64,000 nt of DNA from Yponomeuta sedellus (taxonomy: Eukaryota; Arthropoda; Insecta; Lepidoptera; Yponomeutidae): the NCBI GenBank assembly GCA_934045075.1, contig OW203721.1:15718678-15782677 (forward strand), in the 5' to 3' direction. How positions within the stretch are numbered: position 1 is the first letter of the stretch; each line of letters starts with the position of its first letter. The notes beneath the pieces are model-generated. The model was not told the DNA's origin and ran no database searches. It saw only the letters and a program-made list of their open reading frames with translations. Positions 38,901 through 53,900 of the stretch are shown here, piece after piece. The position numbers and the translations under genes were made by a program.

Positions 38901-41900
38901 CTGTCAGCATTCTGGCGAGAGACAGACCCTATTTTTTTTTCTTCTTCTTCAGGCTATGTCCAACAATGGACTACAGTCCACTGCTGGACATAGCCCTTCT
39001 CTAATGAGCGACATAGCCCTGTCTTCAGCTTGCCGCATCCAGCACCAGCCGGCAGTTTTTCGCAGATCGTCATCCCACCTGGTCGGAGGGCGTCCTACAC
39101 TTCGTTTGCCGAGTCGCGCTCCCCTATTTTTGCCAGGATATTTATATTATGTGTTATATTTTGTTTTGTTCGAAGCAAAGCGAGTCTACTGACCAGCGCG
39201 TTATGGCCCGGTACGGCGTTGTGCATGCTCTGGCGCAGGGACCGCAGGAACTGGCGCTGGGCCGGCTCCTGAGGCTGCCAGCCGGGGTGGCGGCAAGAGA
39301 ACGCCACCAGGGAGAGTTCCGTCTTCCCGCCTTCGCCCTGGTTGAGCTGCGGGTTCGTAGCTGCGGGGAAATGGCACTGCTATAGAGTGAGGTCAATTGT
39401 AGGAATTGACCCCATAAGCCTCAGCGAGTAGCAAATGGTTGTCAAGTGCCTTTATTTCATTGGCAGTGTTCTAAATTTAATTTTATCCTTTATTATATTG
39501 TGTAAACAGAAATAAAATATGAATTAGACAATTTGATGTATATACTAAAATAGTTTTTAAACATAAATTAAATACTAAGAGACCTGAATTGTCTGAATAA
39601 AATTTATTTATTTATGTATGAAATTTAATTTTAGCGCAACAATTCTTTGATCATTTATCTGACCCAATGTAAACGAGCGTCCTCTTTGCAAACAAAAATC
39701 CACAGAAAGCAATGAAATCTATTAAATTATTGGCTTATACTATATATCATTTATTCAACTTTCATCGATTTTTAATTCTAGAGAAAAACAGATTGAAATA
39801 TACCGTGCTTCACGAAAAGCGTGGTACGAAATGAGTAAAATTTTCATATATGTACCTAACTATAACACAAGTCATTTAGTTGTACTTAGTATAGGGCTAA
39901 CGAGATCTGTGTAATATGTCCATGAATATTTATATTATTCATTATTTATATTATTCATTATTTATATTATATTAACTAAAACCATAGACGTCGACTGCGA
40001 CGAAAAGAATAGCACAAATTGATTCAAGTAATAAAAGGATTGAATATATTTTTGTAACGCGATAGTTTTGTAAACACATTGTTACCCGTGTAGTAAAAAA
40101 TTCTAATTACCTCTGTCACCAATTTTGCCGGCCGTTTGCCAGTCGGGGTGACCATGACGCCGTATGTCCAACTGCAAACAAACGAATATCATTAACAAAC
40201 CACAATAAAAACGCACTAGAACTTTACATGGGTCATCTGTTTTTAATTCGTTCGTTATCAACCCTTGTATGTCCCCACTGCTGGGGCACAGGTCTCTTCC
40301 TGCATCGCAGGAAGGGTAGGTCATACTGCACCACGGGGGCCAAGCCCGGGTTGGTGGAGGATTGTAAGACAGTGGCGGGCCTTACTGTCAGAACTTATCA
40401 AGCCGCCCATAAGGCCTCTGACATGGCTTAACGACTGCCATTATTAGCACGGAAGCGCTCGGAAAAATGCCATTAGCGGTAGTCACGGGACGCTCACCCA
40501 TATTGTACTTGACCGCGCCTGTTGTTGCTTAACCAAGTGATTGATTCCAATCACTCGGTTCGCCTAGGCCACGAGCGCTTCAATTCGAGCTTTTAATTCG
40601 TGCCTTCCCTAAAATTAACGCAGGCAAAAGCCTACGCCCGCGGTAATTCTAGAGCGAAACACATCCCGCTAAGACATATAGCCGCCATGACATACCTGTG
40701 CGAAGGAACACACGTCACCAATGCCGAGCACGCGTACGGTGAAGTTGCGGTAGAAGTCAACGATATCAAGCGCGCGGGACCTCAGCGAGAACAGCACCAG
40801 CGGACAAAGCAGCGGGCTCAGTAGCTCGAACAAGATGTATACCTGTTCGGGACAAGGTGGAATATAAGAGTAAAATGTTATGAGCGGTGCCGTTAAAGGA
40901 TTCGAACAACGCCATACACACCTAGATCAGTTCAAACAATTAAAGTATGTACTGGTGGAAAAAAGGCCATTGTTTTTCAAAACAACAACGCAAGCAGTAA
41001 GGCCCAGCATCTAGCACGCAGGTCGTCACTGCCCTGAACAGATTCTAGAAATGAACTGGCACGGGCAGATTGCCTGGCCTTACCAGTAATGGTCAGTACT
41101 TAGCTTTCAGCCCAAAAAAATTACAAGCACACCGCATATGGCCTCAGCCGAATTGCTTCAACTGAAAGAGCAGTTGCAAATCCAGAGCTACATCCACGTC
41201 GAGTGGCCTCACTTAAAGCACCTAATCATAGCCGTACAGCTTAATAAATAGTTCGCACTCACTGTTCACTCACATATTCACGTTACAGTTCAAAGCAGCA
41301 GCTGTGTGGCCTCGCCTCTGTTGACTAACAGCCAGCCCCAGCCTAACAATATTGACGTACTCACCGCCCTGAACTGGAACAGCTGTTGGAAATGGGCCGC
41401 TACATCTTTGGTATGCGCGCGCCCGCGCCACGCCGCCGGCAAGTAGTGAACGTGGCCAAGGACCTGGACGAACAGCTCCTCCCCCCGCGCCGGACCTGTG
41501 CAGCCTCCCCCTTGCTCGTCTTCCCCTATGAGAGCCCTGGAGATAGCGATGGTAATCAGTCGTATCTATTTTGCGAGTCATCAATTACAACTTTTACGAA
41601 GACTAGGATCAATACTCAATTACGCTTTGAGCCACTTTGGGTTCATTTCAATGGAGCGGTTTTCACTACGCTATAAGTATGTCGTAAAGCTTCTTATGCG
41701 CTTACAATGAACTCCAGGATAGAAATCAAGTGTCTTAAGAAGTAATCCTTTAAGTCAAAGACAAAATATTTTCGCGTCTATTTATACCCGAAGCTTTCGA
41801 ACCAGTTGTAGTGTTTATGTAAATACTTTCTCACCTAGCGCCGGCAAGCACGCAGCCGAGGATCGTGATGATCGTGAGCACGTGCTCCACGGTCAGCACG

Positions 41901-44900
41901 TCCTCGTCGTACACCGAAAGCGCGACCAGCACGCCGAGCACGCTCGCCGAAAGGAACGCCACGTTTCTGCGAAACAATACTACCGTTTATACTGAGGTAT
42001 AATTTCTTTTTTTTGCCTCTATGGCTGAATGAGTACTCTTATAGTGCTCAACCTAGAGACGAGACTCTTCACCATTTGCATGCCACGGGTAGACAGCTTC
42101 CTTGGACGCATATCTAGCATAATTTCACATCTGATCAAGGCTCGAAAGCCTCGAGAAGTAGATCTCAACACGCCGCATAAAGGGGAAGACGAGGAAACGG
42201 TTACAGCAAACACCAGAGCGCCACACCTATGATACTGAGGAACATCCATCAGGCTCCAGGTTGAGCGGCTTGGACAGCTTTGGTAAATCCAAGCAACCGG
42301 AATAGATTCGACAAAGAGATGATGATTGACGGAAGGCGGCAAAAAGTTACTAACCACCGTATAGATGCCGCAACCTTAGAAGCCCCTTGTCAAGCGTGTT
42401 TCGGCCCTAATTCCGAGTTTGTTTTATTACGTTGAGATTCACGAAAAACATCATTTTAACTAGATGTTTGACGTTTTACGCTAATATCGTATACAGTAAC
42501 ATTTCTTGTGGAGAAGGAACATTTTTCTTTAAATATATTTTTAATGTACATGTACGAGTTTATTGACTTACTTGGCGATGACTGTGGCGATAGGGGAGCA
42601 GAAGGAGCCGAGATACTTGGTTGCAGGCTTGTGCGCGCGGTTCAGCCGGTCACGCAGTTCATGGTCCAGCTCGTTGAAGTGGCGTAGCGTAATACGCGCG
42701 AATAGAGACCATGTTCGGAGACCCAGCGACGCCGGTGACCGCTTTATTAGCTGCGGTATAAAAGTGGTTTGAGTGGTTTTCAAAAATTGTTTTTAAACCA
42801 ATCGCAAGTATCGATTGGCCGCCGAGTGGCAAAACATTTCTTCTTCTTCAGGCTATATTAGTCCACTGCTGGACATAGCCCTCCCCTAATGAGCGCCATA
42901 GCGCAAGGTTGTGCCATCATTGGGGGGTAATGCCCATAATCCCCACGCTGGGCATGCGGGTTGGGGATTGCAGTTTGGTGGAATTGTACTGCAGGGGGCG
43001 CTGCTGCCCACCCCCCGGTTTGTGTCCCTTAGTCGCATTTTACGACACCCGCGGGAAGAATTTGGGTTGATGCTATACTCTAGGCCGACACCACACAGCA
43101 AACATTTCTTGACACTTCAAAATCTATAGGCAGTATGTAGTTGAACAGGTCTATGTGACACAAGTTTATGTACTACTTTAATATACAATGTTGGAAGCCT
43201 TGGCTATATCGACCGCTTTATTAGCTGCTGAGTAAGAGTGGTTTTCAAATACTTTCAAATAACAAGATGCGGTTTTTCTCGGACAATGAATGGTTAACCA
43301 ATTTCAACCATGTAATTTATAGGTAGTCACTAATGGCTGTGGTCGAGCTAATCGAGCCCCTATAGAACGAAGTGCCCGCTTTGATAGATTCGTAGTGTAC
43401 GAGCGAGGTATTTGGTCTTAACACGTCGAAGATACTATAATACAATATGGTCAATTCAAGAACCACTAGTTTACTATCACATTCAAAAACTAAGAAACTG
43501 TCGACAAACCAAAACCCAATATGTTTCAGGGTTAATTATGTTAGAAGGTTTTAGAGTAAAAATCGAAATTAGTTTATTCGTTCCGGAAACACTCTGCAAA
43601 AAATAAATATAATAATATTAATAATGTTCATGGACATATTACACAGATCTCGTTAGCCCTATACTAAGTACTTGTGTTATAGGTGCTAACTCGACGGTAT
43701 ATTTAATACAATAAATACATAGATAGCATCAAAGACCCAAGACAAACTAGAAAAGTTCGTTTCCTAGTTTGACCCGGCCGGGGATCGAACCCGAGACCTT
43801 CGGTGGCACAGTCAGCGTGCCAAACCGCTGCGCCACCGAGGCCGCCAAATATAAAAAGTGAACAGCTGAAAGTCAACATTAAAAATAGAGTCGCTAACCT
43901 CGGCATAGTTGAAGAAGAAGTAAAGTATCTGCCAAGCTTGTATGAGAGGCGCGAGCAGCAGATTGAAGAGGGCCAATAGCATGATCTGCCGCTCCAGTTG
44001 CCGCGCCAGCAGCATACGCTTTGAGTGTTCCTTGTAGCAATCGCGCAGTTGCCAGCAATTCTCCCAGGGGCTCCATGGACTAGCTGTTTAATCAATAGAA
44101 ACGGAAAAACTATTGAACGAAACGGATATTCAGTCGTAACTTAGTTAAAGGAAACCCTTATGTTTTTAAAATTTTTGCTTTTCACAAACGAACGCCGAAA
44201 CATAGTCTGTGCTAAAGGTTAGTTGTACAGAAAAGACATGTAAATAACCACAAGAGATAATGAAATCTTTGCGAAACTCAGCCCCTAGAGAATATTATTA
44301 GTTTACAAAGCTATATGTAAATGTGCAATTTTATATTGCCTATCGGTTTGGGGCGGGATAGCTAAAACTACTCTGATTGAGGTTGAAAGTGCAGTCGTAA
44401 AAGTTACGCCCTTCAGCTTTTCTACAAATGGACTCTACAGTGAAAGCAACTGTATCTGTCTGAAAAAGAAAAACTCTAAATATATTAATCTCTCTCTCTC
44501 ACACACACACACTCACACACACACACACACACACACATATTTAAATGGTACCTCGTCTTAAGACTTGTTTTTGTTTCCTAAGAACTTATACGAGTATTTT
44601 TATAGCTTCGGTTAATTTAATTAGGGCTCTGCTATACAGAATGTCTAGGGCAGATGCCGCAAGTATTGTAACCACAAAAATTTATCTTTAGTAAATAAAT
44701 ATCTTCATCCTTATGTAGCGAGATGATATGCGGATTATTGCTGCTGCGCTACGCACGACCTCGGTATATTGATTGATTTCATTGACTAATAGATTGACTT
44801 GTTTTATTAAAGTAGGGATTTCGTGTTTTTCCGGTATTTAAACAGTAAGTTTTGGATACCATTTTGTTTTATTTACAATTATGATCTGAAACTAGAATAA

Positions 44901-47900
44901 TTTACGAATTTTGAAGTCCTGTTCATGAGGTCTGATTCATGAAAATTAGGCTGTAGAAAAACCAACTTGAAGAAATGTACGACTAACGGATGAATAATTT
45001 GTTACATTAATATTATACTGCCGCTTGCATTCCTCTGCATTTTTAAATTGCGGAACAATTTATGGATGAACGGATTTATAGATAATGCCTGACCATGGTA
45101 TTTTTTCACGGGGAAGTGTTACTGTGAGTACAGACTGGTGAAATGTTACATGCAATGTAGCACGCAATGAAATAATTCGCCTTCCACATTGCTGCAATGC
45201 GTCATGTGAAAGATAACTTTATAACAAATTCTGATAGTCAGCACGCTTTGCGCGCGATTAATGTGGATTTCATTCTGCGAAACACAAAGGGGCGCGCGGT
45301 GCGCGCGGGGTCTCAGCGCTGACGTGTTTCGGAGATACCCATTCGATTCATTCAACGAACACAAATGGAAGGACTAAAAGCCTGCGCAGACGAAGGACTT
45401 TTGTCCCCAAGGGACAAAAGACCCTGAATCGTGTAAAAAATATCCTTCCGAGTACTTGTCCGGACCCAACGCATACGGTGTGCGGTCATTTATTCCCCGA
45501 AAATTTAGTGAAGCGTACGCTATGGAAGCAAATATTCAGAGCTGTGTTGTAATTTACAAGAAGTTGAAAAAGAAAAGGCGTTTTGAAAGAAAACACCGAC
45601 CTTTTGTCCAGTCCGGTCTCTTGATGTCCTCAGTAACCTGAGGGACTTTTTGTATGGGGTACTTTAAGTCCTTCGTTTGTACAAGGTACAGTTGATACAA
45701 TTTGTAAGAGATCTATATCGACGGACAAAAAAGTACCCGGGTGATAGTACCTCGTCTGCGCAGGCCTTAACTGACAAAGGACGAGGCGTGGAGTGAAGAA
45801 TAAGCGCTCTTTTTATGAGGATTCATAAAGTTCACTAGCGCCTACAATATCACACATCGTTTTTGAAAATAGTATTTGGCTATTCTATTTTAAGTAACAA
45901 AGGCTAATCTGAAACACCGACTAAGACGGGTCGTGTTCTTTAAATAATTACATTCCCTCGTGGATTCCCGTCATGGCAATATATTCTAAGAAAACTAGTA
46001 GGGACATATACAGGTACCTATCTGATATCAACGCTTGGTATGTCCCCACTGCTGGGCACGGGCCTCTTCCTACATAGCAGGAAGGTTAGGCTATACTCCA
46101 CCACGGGGGGCCAAGTCCGAATTGGTGGAGGTTTGTAAAACAGTGGCGAGCCTTACTGTCAAAGTTAGAAGGCCGCCCATGAGGTTTCTGACATGGCTTA
46201 ACGACTGCCATTACATGACAGCCGGCACCAACGGCTTTACCTGCCTTTCGGATCTTTGAATCACGCTAGCATCGATTGATTAGAAGTACATACTTAAGGC
46301 CTTATTTATAAAAACACAATTTCGTAAAACACACCAAAAACGCCCACTAATATTGTGAGTAGTGTAGATTTTACAAAGAAAAGACGTTACAGATGAAATA
46401 AAACGTCTCGTAGAGACATTTAGTGAAATAAGTCAGTTATTATTATTAGTGTTCTTAGAATAATTACGTCTCCCGAATAAAAAAGAGTATTTAACTGGCA
46501 ATCATGAATTATGTTTTTATTAGAATTTATAAATATAATTCAGTGACTATTAGAAAAACTTAATTATAATCAACAATAATAAGTGATGTTGTGGCGAGCA
46601 CATGTCAACTATGCGCAGTATACTCCGACATCCCTGCATCACGCAATCAAAGTGTCACATGACATAGTAGGTACCATAAATACAACGTCCGACGAACAGT
46701 CGGACGGTCCCCATGCATACGACCTACCTAGCGTGGAATTTCCTTTTATAGTGAAAAAGCACGATCAACCGTTGTTCCGTATTTTCGAGAACTAGACTGT
46801 GCTAATAAATATGGTAACTTACAAAACAGAAGAAACTCCAAATTGTACTTGAGGCCTTTGGACAGGTAGTGGAAGTCTCCAAACAGCGGTACTCGTATTT
46901 GCAAGGGCAGCAAGTTCTTGTTCACCATCGCCACCATGTAATTGTTAAATCTAGAATAACATTAGGGCCTCATTATGCGCACCAAATCCTGTCGTAGTCC
47001 CGACTTTTGCTATGGCAACTAGTATGGGATTTAATTGGAATCGCGCAAGATTAGGTGCGCGTAATATAAGGACCGAACACTCTTAAGGCAGTGACTGCAA
47101 TATATTAAGAGGGCTTGTAGTCGGGTCAACAATCTCCACATATGATTACGGTTGTGAAGTTTAGTTTCCATGGCGCGGCCGAAAGGTTATGTTATGATCG
47201 TATAACATTGTCTTACCTGAGTATTCTATGATATATGTCTAATTCGTTGATTTCCCGTTTATGAACGCACATGTGGTGCTCTAGTTGAGCTTCTCTCACT
47301 CTGTCCTGTATTGTGGACCAGTTCACCCACGCTAAGTCATTCTGAAAATAATCAAAAATGTTAGGCCCGAAGACCGAAGCTTCACATTTTTATAGTTTAG
47401 CTATAGTCGATGTTTTGTGTGGTGTCGGCCTAGAGAATAGCACCAACCCAATTCTTCCCGCGGGTGTCGTAAAAGGCGACTAAGGGACACAAACCGGGGG
47501 TGGGCAGCACCGCCCCCGCAGTACAATTCCACCGAACTGCGATCCCCAACCCGCATGCCCAGCGTGGGGATTATGGGCATTACCCCCTATTATAGCACAA
47601 CATGGCGCTCTTTAGGGGAGGGCTATGTCTAGCAGTGGACTAGTATAGCCTGACGATGACGATGTTTTGTAGAGATGTAGAGATTATTTTTAAACTGCCT
47701 GCCTGCGATTGCCTCGATAGTCTAGTTAGCACGCTGGACCACTGAAATAGAGGTCGTTGGTCGATTTCCATTGGAAGCTACCGTACTAAATTACTACAAA
47801 TGTCCTGTCTGGGTGTATTTCCATGATTGCATTGTCCTTGCCTGGTTACCATAGCACAGGGTATCCTAGTTTGAGATAAGGTCAAGTGATTGTGTTGTGT

Positions 47901-50900
47901 GGAAGTTACATACAGTTATATTATATTAAACTGTAACGAGGTTTTGTAGAAGTAGAAATTAAAAGATACTCACATCATTAATTTTTAAAGCAAGATTATA
48001 AAATAGTTTCGTGTCGTACGCGTAATACAGGTGGTATGAGGATATGAAAAGGCGCATAAGCCAAATGATCGCGCTGAGAGCCACCACGCACCACCTAAAA
48101 TGACAAAAAAGTGTAATAGCAACAAAATATTCTTATTCATATTTAAAGGGTTTACAGAGATCGCTATGTATATACGAAAAAGGAGGATGAAACATGTTGA
48201 AATCGCAAAAGAATATGTATATTACCGACTCCACGTATTGTAAACCTTTTTTTATTGGGCAAAGAGTTATACAAAAAAAAAATTAAATGCTATACACTAA
48301 ATTAACGATTACCGAAACTTGGCGCAATCAATGTCAATTTCCAATATTTAAGTAAGTATTTACGAGAAGAAACCCTAATTTTCTGAAGTTTTGGGAGGTT
48401 TTGTAACACCCTGTATAACTGCAAATAAGACAATAGAAGAGAAGATTCTGTATTATAAATACAGTCGACAGCAGGTCAACCTTTATATTTTTGTTACATA
48501 GTATTCCTTAAAAAAACTGGTGAGTTCGGAGTGGACGTATGTAAAAGTTGATGTGCCGAGAGTGTACATTAAGTAAGACAATGTACATTAAGTACATTGT
48601 CTTACTTAATGTACATTAAGTACATTGTCAGAAAAAACTATGTATTAACATTTTATTCATATTAAACGATGTAGTTATTCGCTGATGAATGTATTTATTT
48701 GTTAGAAGTACTTTATTTAGTGGTAGTTTTGAGTTTATTACCTGTTAATTATTAATACCAAAAATGTACTGGTACCTATTTTTGTGTTTGTTTTTGGTAA
48801 ATGAGTTTCTCACTATATTAATTTTGTTTGGCTACGCATCATTCTGCAATACTTACGTGTATTGTTAATTATTTATAGACTACATGAAGATATGTTATAG
48901 CAGCCATCCAAATGTATTCTGTTTCACCCAAATAAAGCGCTTTATATTTTTTTAATATAAAGTTTAGTTACGTTAAAGTTTAATAACGCTGTTTTTCATC
49001 GCTCACCGACCTCTGGCCATTGATTTTTTTACTATGCTACATCGGTTATGCGTACCACCCAGTATCGGATAGACTAAACTCATCACCTAGTACATAAAAA
49101 ACTCGTGTCACAAAAAATTCTTATCGAACTCCTCCGAAACAGCTTCACCGATTATTATGTTTTTTTGTTTATATTTGGCAATTAATTAATATGGCAAAAC
49201 AATATTAGTGGGGTGATCTAGTTTAAATATAACATGTTAACTAGTATCATTGAATTTAAAGTAAGGACTTTACTTTAATACAATGCTAGTATGTTACTCG
49301 AGTACCTAAAGTGATGCACTACTTCTATGATGCTGTCTAATATTAACTTAATTTCATTTCAGGCAGAATGAAACTGAACTTGTTTGTGAGACAGAGAAAA
49401 TAATTCCATTTGCAACATATTTTTATATTTAGAAATAGGGTAAAAAGTAACAAATGTAAATAATCATTTATAATATTTATAGAAACAAATAAAAATACTA
49501 TCAAAAAGATAAAAATTCCACGCATGGTTTACGTTGGTTACACTACACAAGCTAGACGTAAATCTGTGGCATAGTGTGGCCATTAGTGCAATGCACTCCC
49601 TGAGGTATGCGCGGCGAGGTGGGAGGTGAAGAAAAAAAAAAACGTTGACGGCGCACTGACAGAGCACAGCAGCCGATTCTTCCCCCCGTCTCACCGAACG
49701 CATACCTCAGGGAGTGCACAGCACAAATGGCCACACTATAACGAAATATTGAGATGCTTCGCAAAGCAATTAATCCTTAATCCACAAGCGCAAGTGCTAT
49801 TTATAATCAGTTTAACAAGTCAGACTCAATTTTTTTAAAGCATAATATGAGTCTACGTACCTATGTTTAAAAACTTTGGCCTTTCCATCTACGTAATGAT
49901 TTATACAACATCTAGTGGCAGCTTCACTCACACTAGATGGGTGAAGGGACCATTTGGATACTGCAGTGCCCGCGATGTATATTGTTCATGTATGTTTATG
50001 TACTATCGGATATAACAAATACTCCATATCTGTTCGAAAGGTTCAGATCGTCAACATTTGTACTATGATTTTTACCAAGAATTGTACTATGGTGACACTA
50101 CAACGAAAATGGTGATTTTGAGTACACAACCTTACAGAACCTAACAGCAATGTCGCGTGGCGTCACTTGCCACAATCTTAACAAACCTCTCTCGATATCA
50201 ACCTTTAAAATGTCCCCACTGCTGGGGCACGGTTTTCTTCCTGCATCTCAGGAGCAAACCTCTTTCGCTACAGCAATATTCACTTGCAGCTGCATGCACT
50301 CTCGCCGGCTCACACAATAGCTTGTAAAAATTCGCAGTAGATAAAAATATACAATGACAGTGGATAAAAATATATCTACAATGAAGTTAGATTTGAAGAC
50401 TAGGCCCATTTGCGTAAGCCACGGTTAGCTCATTTAACTCGAGTTAACTGGTTAAATAAATCATTTTGCATGCGAAACAGGTTAACTCGAGTTAAATGAG
50501 CTAACCCGGGCTGACGCAAGTGGGCCTAAAGCCTGGTTCATTTATCTGGCCTTGAATGGTCATCTACGAACCAATTTTTTTTTTAATAAAGGGTTTTACG
50601 GCCCTGGATCCGTGTCCTTTTGAGCCTTGAGTATTGTATTAGTTTTTTATAGTATTAGTTTTCAGATAAGAGCACTTATCACTTCCGTATCACTTCACTA
50701 TAATGTTCAGTTTTTCCAGTCACTTTAAATTTTTATTCCACTGTTCATAATGAATTTATATAAGGGGGCGAAAAAGGTAGGATTGCTAAGTAGATTTGGA
50801 AGAAGAGTTGGTGTAGGGACACCCGTTTCACAGCTGATTGTGTCAAGTTCCGTGATAAGTATTAATCTGTGCAATTTAAATTCTTGACAGTTGAGCACGA

Positions 50901-53900
50901 GATGGTTTAGGTCGGCGTTTTCAGTTCCACAGTAAATGCAGTTCGAATCTTGGGCTAGGCTGAGTCTATAAAGGTGAGCTTGGGTTTGGCAGTGGCCGAA
51001 TCTCATTCTGTTTAGGGTGGTTATGTATTTCCGGCAGTTTATGTCTTTTTTCCGATGGTACCAAGGTTGGGCGGGCGGGCTTCCTTGGATGTCTCTATAC
51101 CAGCTTCCTTTCTCTTTACTGATCTCATTCCAGTAGTTGCACCATATTGCTTTCAGATTCTCATTCAGATGAACATGGAGATCAGTAAATGGCAATTTGA
51201 GGTCTGTAGAGTGATCCTCGTCAGGGTCCAGATTTGCAGCTCGATCGACGACTTCATTTCCAGTGATACCCCGGTGAGCAGGTACCCACATTAACTTAAC
51301 TACCTTACCACTAACTAACAAACTATTTAACAAATTCTTTATATTATAGATGAGATAATTTACATTATAACGAAGGCAGTTACCTTCTAAAGCTAATAAT
51401 ACACTGAGTGAGTCAGTAAATATAATTATATTACAAGTATCAATATTTTGAACGTAAATTAAAGCTTGATGGATAGCATAAGCTTCGGCGGTAAAAATGC
51501 TACATCTAGTGTCAATTTTAAAACATTTAGTTTTCTTTAACTGAGGGTCAAAAAATGCTGAGTTTACCCTATCAACTGTTTTAGAGCCATCAGTATAGAT
51601 GGAATACAGATGATTATTTTCCAGGAAAGCAAGTAAATCTTGTTGGTTCGTAATGCATGGTTTATGTACAAAATTATTTTTCAATAGAATATCGAGATCC
51701 ATCCTATAGAGGGGCCACAAATTATCCTGATGCAAATTTTTTGTTAAATCATTCAAATGTAAAACTATTCTTAATAAGGTTGGTATGTTACCATTTAATA
51801 TCTGATTAAAATTTGCATAAGGAGCCACTGAATTGCCCAATTCAGTGGCATGCATTGGTAAAATGTGATCTAAGACAACTCTATTATTTTTAGTTAACAT
51901 TTTCAAACAGAACCTTTCAGCTAGCTGTAGACGTCTAAGATGTAAAGGGGGAATGCAAGCCTCACATTGCATTGCATTAATTGGAGTAGAGCACATAGCC
52001 CCTGTAATAATTCTCAAAGCTTTATTCTGAATAACTTCTAATTTCTTCAGCAAAGCAAGGCTTGCCCCCATATAAGCAATTGAGCTATAATCGAAATGGC
52101 TGCGCATAATGCTCTTATATAACATAGATAATATTTTTGGGTCAGACCCCCAATGTACTCCTGCCAGAGACCGAAGTATATTAAGGGCTTTGGAGGCGTT
52201 TTTGATGATATAATTTATGTGAGATTCAAATGTTAGCCTATGATCCAGCAATATACCAAGAAACTTCTTTTCTTTCAACCAAGGTATAGGGAGATTATTG
52301 TATTCTACCAAACTATTACAAGGAGAAAGCCTTTTGGAGAAAAGCATAGCTCCACTCTTTAATGGATTTATAACCAATTTGAGCTTATTAAAATAATAAT
52401 TATGCACTTGAGAGAGGGCTAAATTTAAATTATTTACAGCTATATTTACATCCTTATGTACAGAGTATATTAACAAATCATCTGCATACTGCAGGAATTG
52501 AACTCCAGTCTGGGTCAGATATTTATTTATCTGAGATGTATAAATATTGTACAATAAAGGGGATATGGTTGCTCCTTGCATAGTACCTTTAAAAACTTGT
52601 CCTGGTCCGTGTAGTATGTTGTTAAATTTAACATACATAGTCCTATCATAAAGAAAATGAAATATCCATTTACAGACATGTCCTGGCATACCAATCTCTG
52701 ATAAAATTCCTGCCAATACAGATGGATCAACATTATCAAAAGCTCCCTGTACATCAAGAAATGCACATACGGTGGCTGATTGGCTGTGAAAGGAATTCCT
52801 GATGTCAGAGATGAGTGAAGTAAAGCTCTCTGTAGCACTACGACCCTTCCTGAAGCCGAATTGCTGCTCTGGTAAGATTTTATTCTGCTCTACGTAATGG
52901 TCTAATCTGGTTTTAAGCATAAACTCAAACAATTTACCTACACATGAGGATAAAGAAATTGGTCTATATGAATTAAAGTCATCACTAGACTTGTCTGGTT
53001 TCAATATAGGAATAACGCATTGTGTTTTCCAAGCTTCAGGAATGGACTGAGTCATCCACAATACATTGTACATTTCCAATAACGATTTTTGGGCATCAAC
53101 ATGCATGTTCCTAATAAGCTTGTAAGGAATGTCATCTAATCCTGGGGTTGTATCTTTTCTATATTTGATAGCAAATGTGAATTCTGCAAAGGAAAATGGT
53201 TCTGAAAGATGAGCACAATTACTATTCCCTGTGTTATTAAAGATTTCATTTAATGAGTTTATGTCTATGTTTTTTTCAGGAGGAGACGGTGGAGCATATT
53301 TATCAATGAAGGCTGGAATCCATTCGTCGTTTTTGGGCATTTTGGGTAATGTTACACGTTTGAATCTTTTGATGTAATTCCAAATAGTGCTTATAGGTGT
53401 ATACCTGTTAAAAGATTCAACTAATTTAGTCCATCCGTATTTCTTCTTTTCTTTTAATAATCTTTTTTTAAAAGCATTTAATTTTTTATATTCAATGTAA
53501 CTCGACATATTACCATTACTTCTATACATATTTAGAGCTTCTTTACTTTTATTAACAGCATCTGAGCATTCATTGTCCCACCAAGGAACAGGCTTTTTAA
53601 TGACAATGCTATTAGTTTTCCTTAGCTTTGGAATAGTGACATCTTTAATCTGATTAAGTTCTTCGCAAAAATCATTGTAAGTTTTGACTGGGTTACTACT
53701 GTCTATATTAAATTGCCCTAATATTCTCTCTGTTTCAGATGCATAAGCCTGCCAATCTGCTTTATTATAAAGATATCGATCAGCGGAATTACCAATATCG
53801 TATTTATGAATTGTGGTGTGAATTGTTATAACTGTTGGAAAATGATAGCTGCCCATCGCATCATCATGAACTGTCCACTCGCAAAGAGGAGCAACAGAAG

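Noticed and set aside
41270..41584. 104-codon minus-strand frame
   Set aside because: Alternative frame over Atg9 exon 9; the spliced frame gives the conserved HYLPAAWRGRAHT motif instead.
51055..51294. Plus-strand open frame of 79 codons across the LINE
   Set aside because: It is the antisense of the RNase H/C-terminal part of ORF2, which carries the real motifs.
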